The position numbers and the translations under genes are program-made. A DNA stretch of 64,000 nucleotides, from positions 682,001 to 746,000 of the forward strand of contig OZ221971.1 of NCBI GenBank assembly GCA_965119685.1, in the 5' to 3' direction. The stretch's first letter is position 1. Each line of letters starts with the position of its first letter. Shown piece by piece: positions 63,716-64,000 of this stretch. This DNA comes from Merdibacter sp965119685. Its GTDB lineage: Bacteria > Bacillota_I > Bacilli_A > Erysipelotrichales > Erysipelotrichaceae. Under the pieces are notes generated by a model. That model saw only the letters and a list, made by a program, of their open reading frames with translations. It was not told where the DNA came from and made no database searches.

Positions 63716-64000
63716 TTAAAAATCGTAGTGATATTCATAACGGCTTCCCAGATAATAGGTCTCTGTGTACTCAATCACCTCGCCGTTTTCCAAATAGCTG
63801 TAATGTGTGTTTTTCAAAAGGGCGGCGTCCTTGGTATGCAGTGCCTCTTTTTGTTCCTCACTCGCCGTGATCGCCGTCATAGCGCCTTCTCCATGGTGAA
63901 TGATAAGTCCCAGCTCACTGAGGTAATCATACAGAGAGGCATTGAGGCGTTTGGGATCGAAGGCGGGGATGAGGGAACTGGGGATATACGTGTAGCTGAT
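63716..64000 (-). CDS. GntR/HutC-family transcriptional regulator (C-terminal part)
   Basis: The last 94 codons of a regulator; its N-terminal HTH lies outside the window. The frame reads SYTYIPSSLIPAFDPKRLN, YDYLSELGLIIHHGEG, TASEEQKEALHTKDAALL and IEYTETYYLGSRYEYHYDF, a typical UTRA ligand-binding domain ending. UTRA regulators bind small ligands such as amino-sugar phosphates. Proximity to the SIS gene suggests control of amino-sugar or fructosamine use. Confidence 0.88.
   Translation of the reverse strand: MSYTYIPSSLIPAFDPKRLNASLYDYLSELGLIIHHGEGAMTAITASEEQKEALHTKDAALLKNTHYSYLENGEVIEYTETYYLGSRYEYHYDF

Overview
The window looks like a chromosomal segment from a low-redundancy anaerobic or facultative Bacillota (Firmicutes), probably a gut-type member of the Erysipelotrichia or a relative. 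This is an inference from several signs: strong AGGAGG ribosome sites, a T-box leader, a guanine riboswitch, PTS operons with antiterminators, the RNA polymerase delta subunit, a DapH-type acetylated lysine/meso-DAP branch, and moderately high GC (about half) with GGC/CTG-rich codons. No rRNA, tRNA, IS transposase or CRISPR array was recognised.

Layout. 1-900: an AT-rich island with an unknown membrane protein. 1.0-1.9 kb: an arginase-fold hydrolase. 2.0-6.4 kb: a beta-glucoside operon (EIIA, BglG/LicT antiterminator, EIIBC, 6-phospho-beta-glucosidase) with two RAT/terminator switches. 6.5-8.3 kb: terminators, a zinc-ribbon protein of unknown function and an AraC-type pseudogene. 8.35-16.35 kb: a complete arginine operon, argGHCJBDF, behind an arginine-type T-box. 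16.3-16.76 kb: structured intergenic DNA, including a repeat found again at 40.1 kb. 16.8-21 kb: an AIM24-like protein and meso-DAP genes (M20 deacetylase, dapF, dapH). 21.2-28.1 kb: a second beta-glucoside-type operon with two Gfo/Idh/MocA oxidoreductases, an RpiR regulator and a TIM-barrel isomerase. 28.4-32 kb: a semi-Entner-Doudoroff-like module (IlvD/Edd dehydratase, KDPG aldolase, KDG kinase).

32.2-40 kb: the purine operon purE-L-M-N-H, preceded by a guanine riboswitch, a Cys-rich leader ORF and a terminator. 40.4-42.3 kb: mnmG. 42.6-47.5 kb (minus strand): a fructose-family PTS with an MtlR-type activator, a KDPG-aldolase-like protein and a small membrane ORF. 47.6-51.5 kb: Nudix and HD hydrolases, then a two-gene NHEJ module (Ku plus a ligase). 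51.6-54.9 kb (minus strand): a cell-wall-binding NlpC/P60-like protein and a class A PBP. 55.2-58.9 kb: ywiB-like gene, argS, rpoE and fba. 59-62.1 kb: an oxidoreductase, an alpha/beta hydrolase with a 100-bp tandem repeat at its 3' end, and a ketopantoate-reductase-like protein. 62.3-64 kb (minus strand): a SIS-domain sugar isomerase or deglycase and the C-terminal half of a GntR/HutC regulator.

Most genes are housekeeping or sugar catabolism. The least explained signals are in control regions and between genes: the leader ORF whose stop codon lies in a terminator loop ahead of purE, the pair of intergenic repeats placed just after two terminators, the nested palindrome at 16.7 kb, the operator-promoter-terminator unit at 62.2-62.4 kb, and the sharp codon-usage switch inside the second GH1 gene. 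All similarity statements come from reading the sequence and from knowledge of families; no database search was run.
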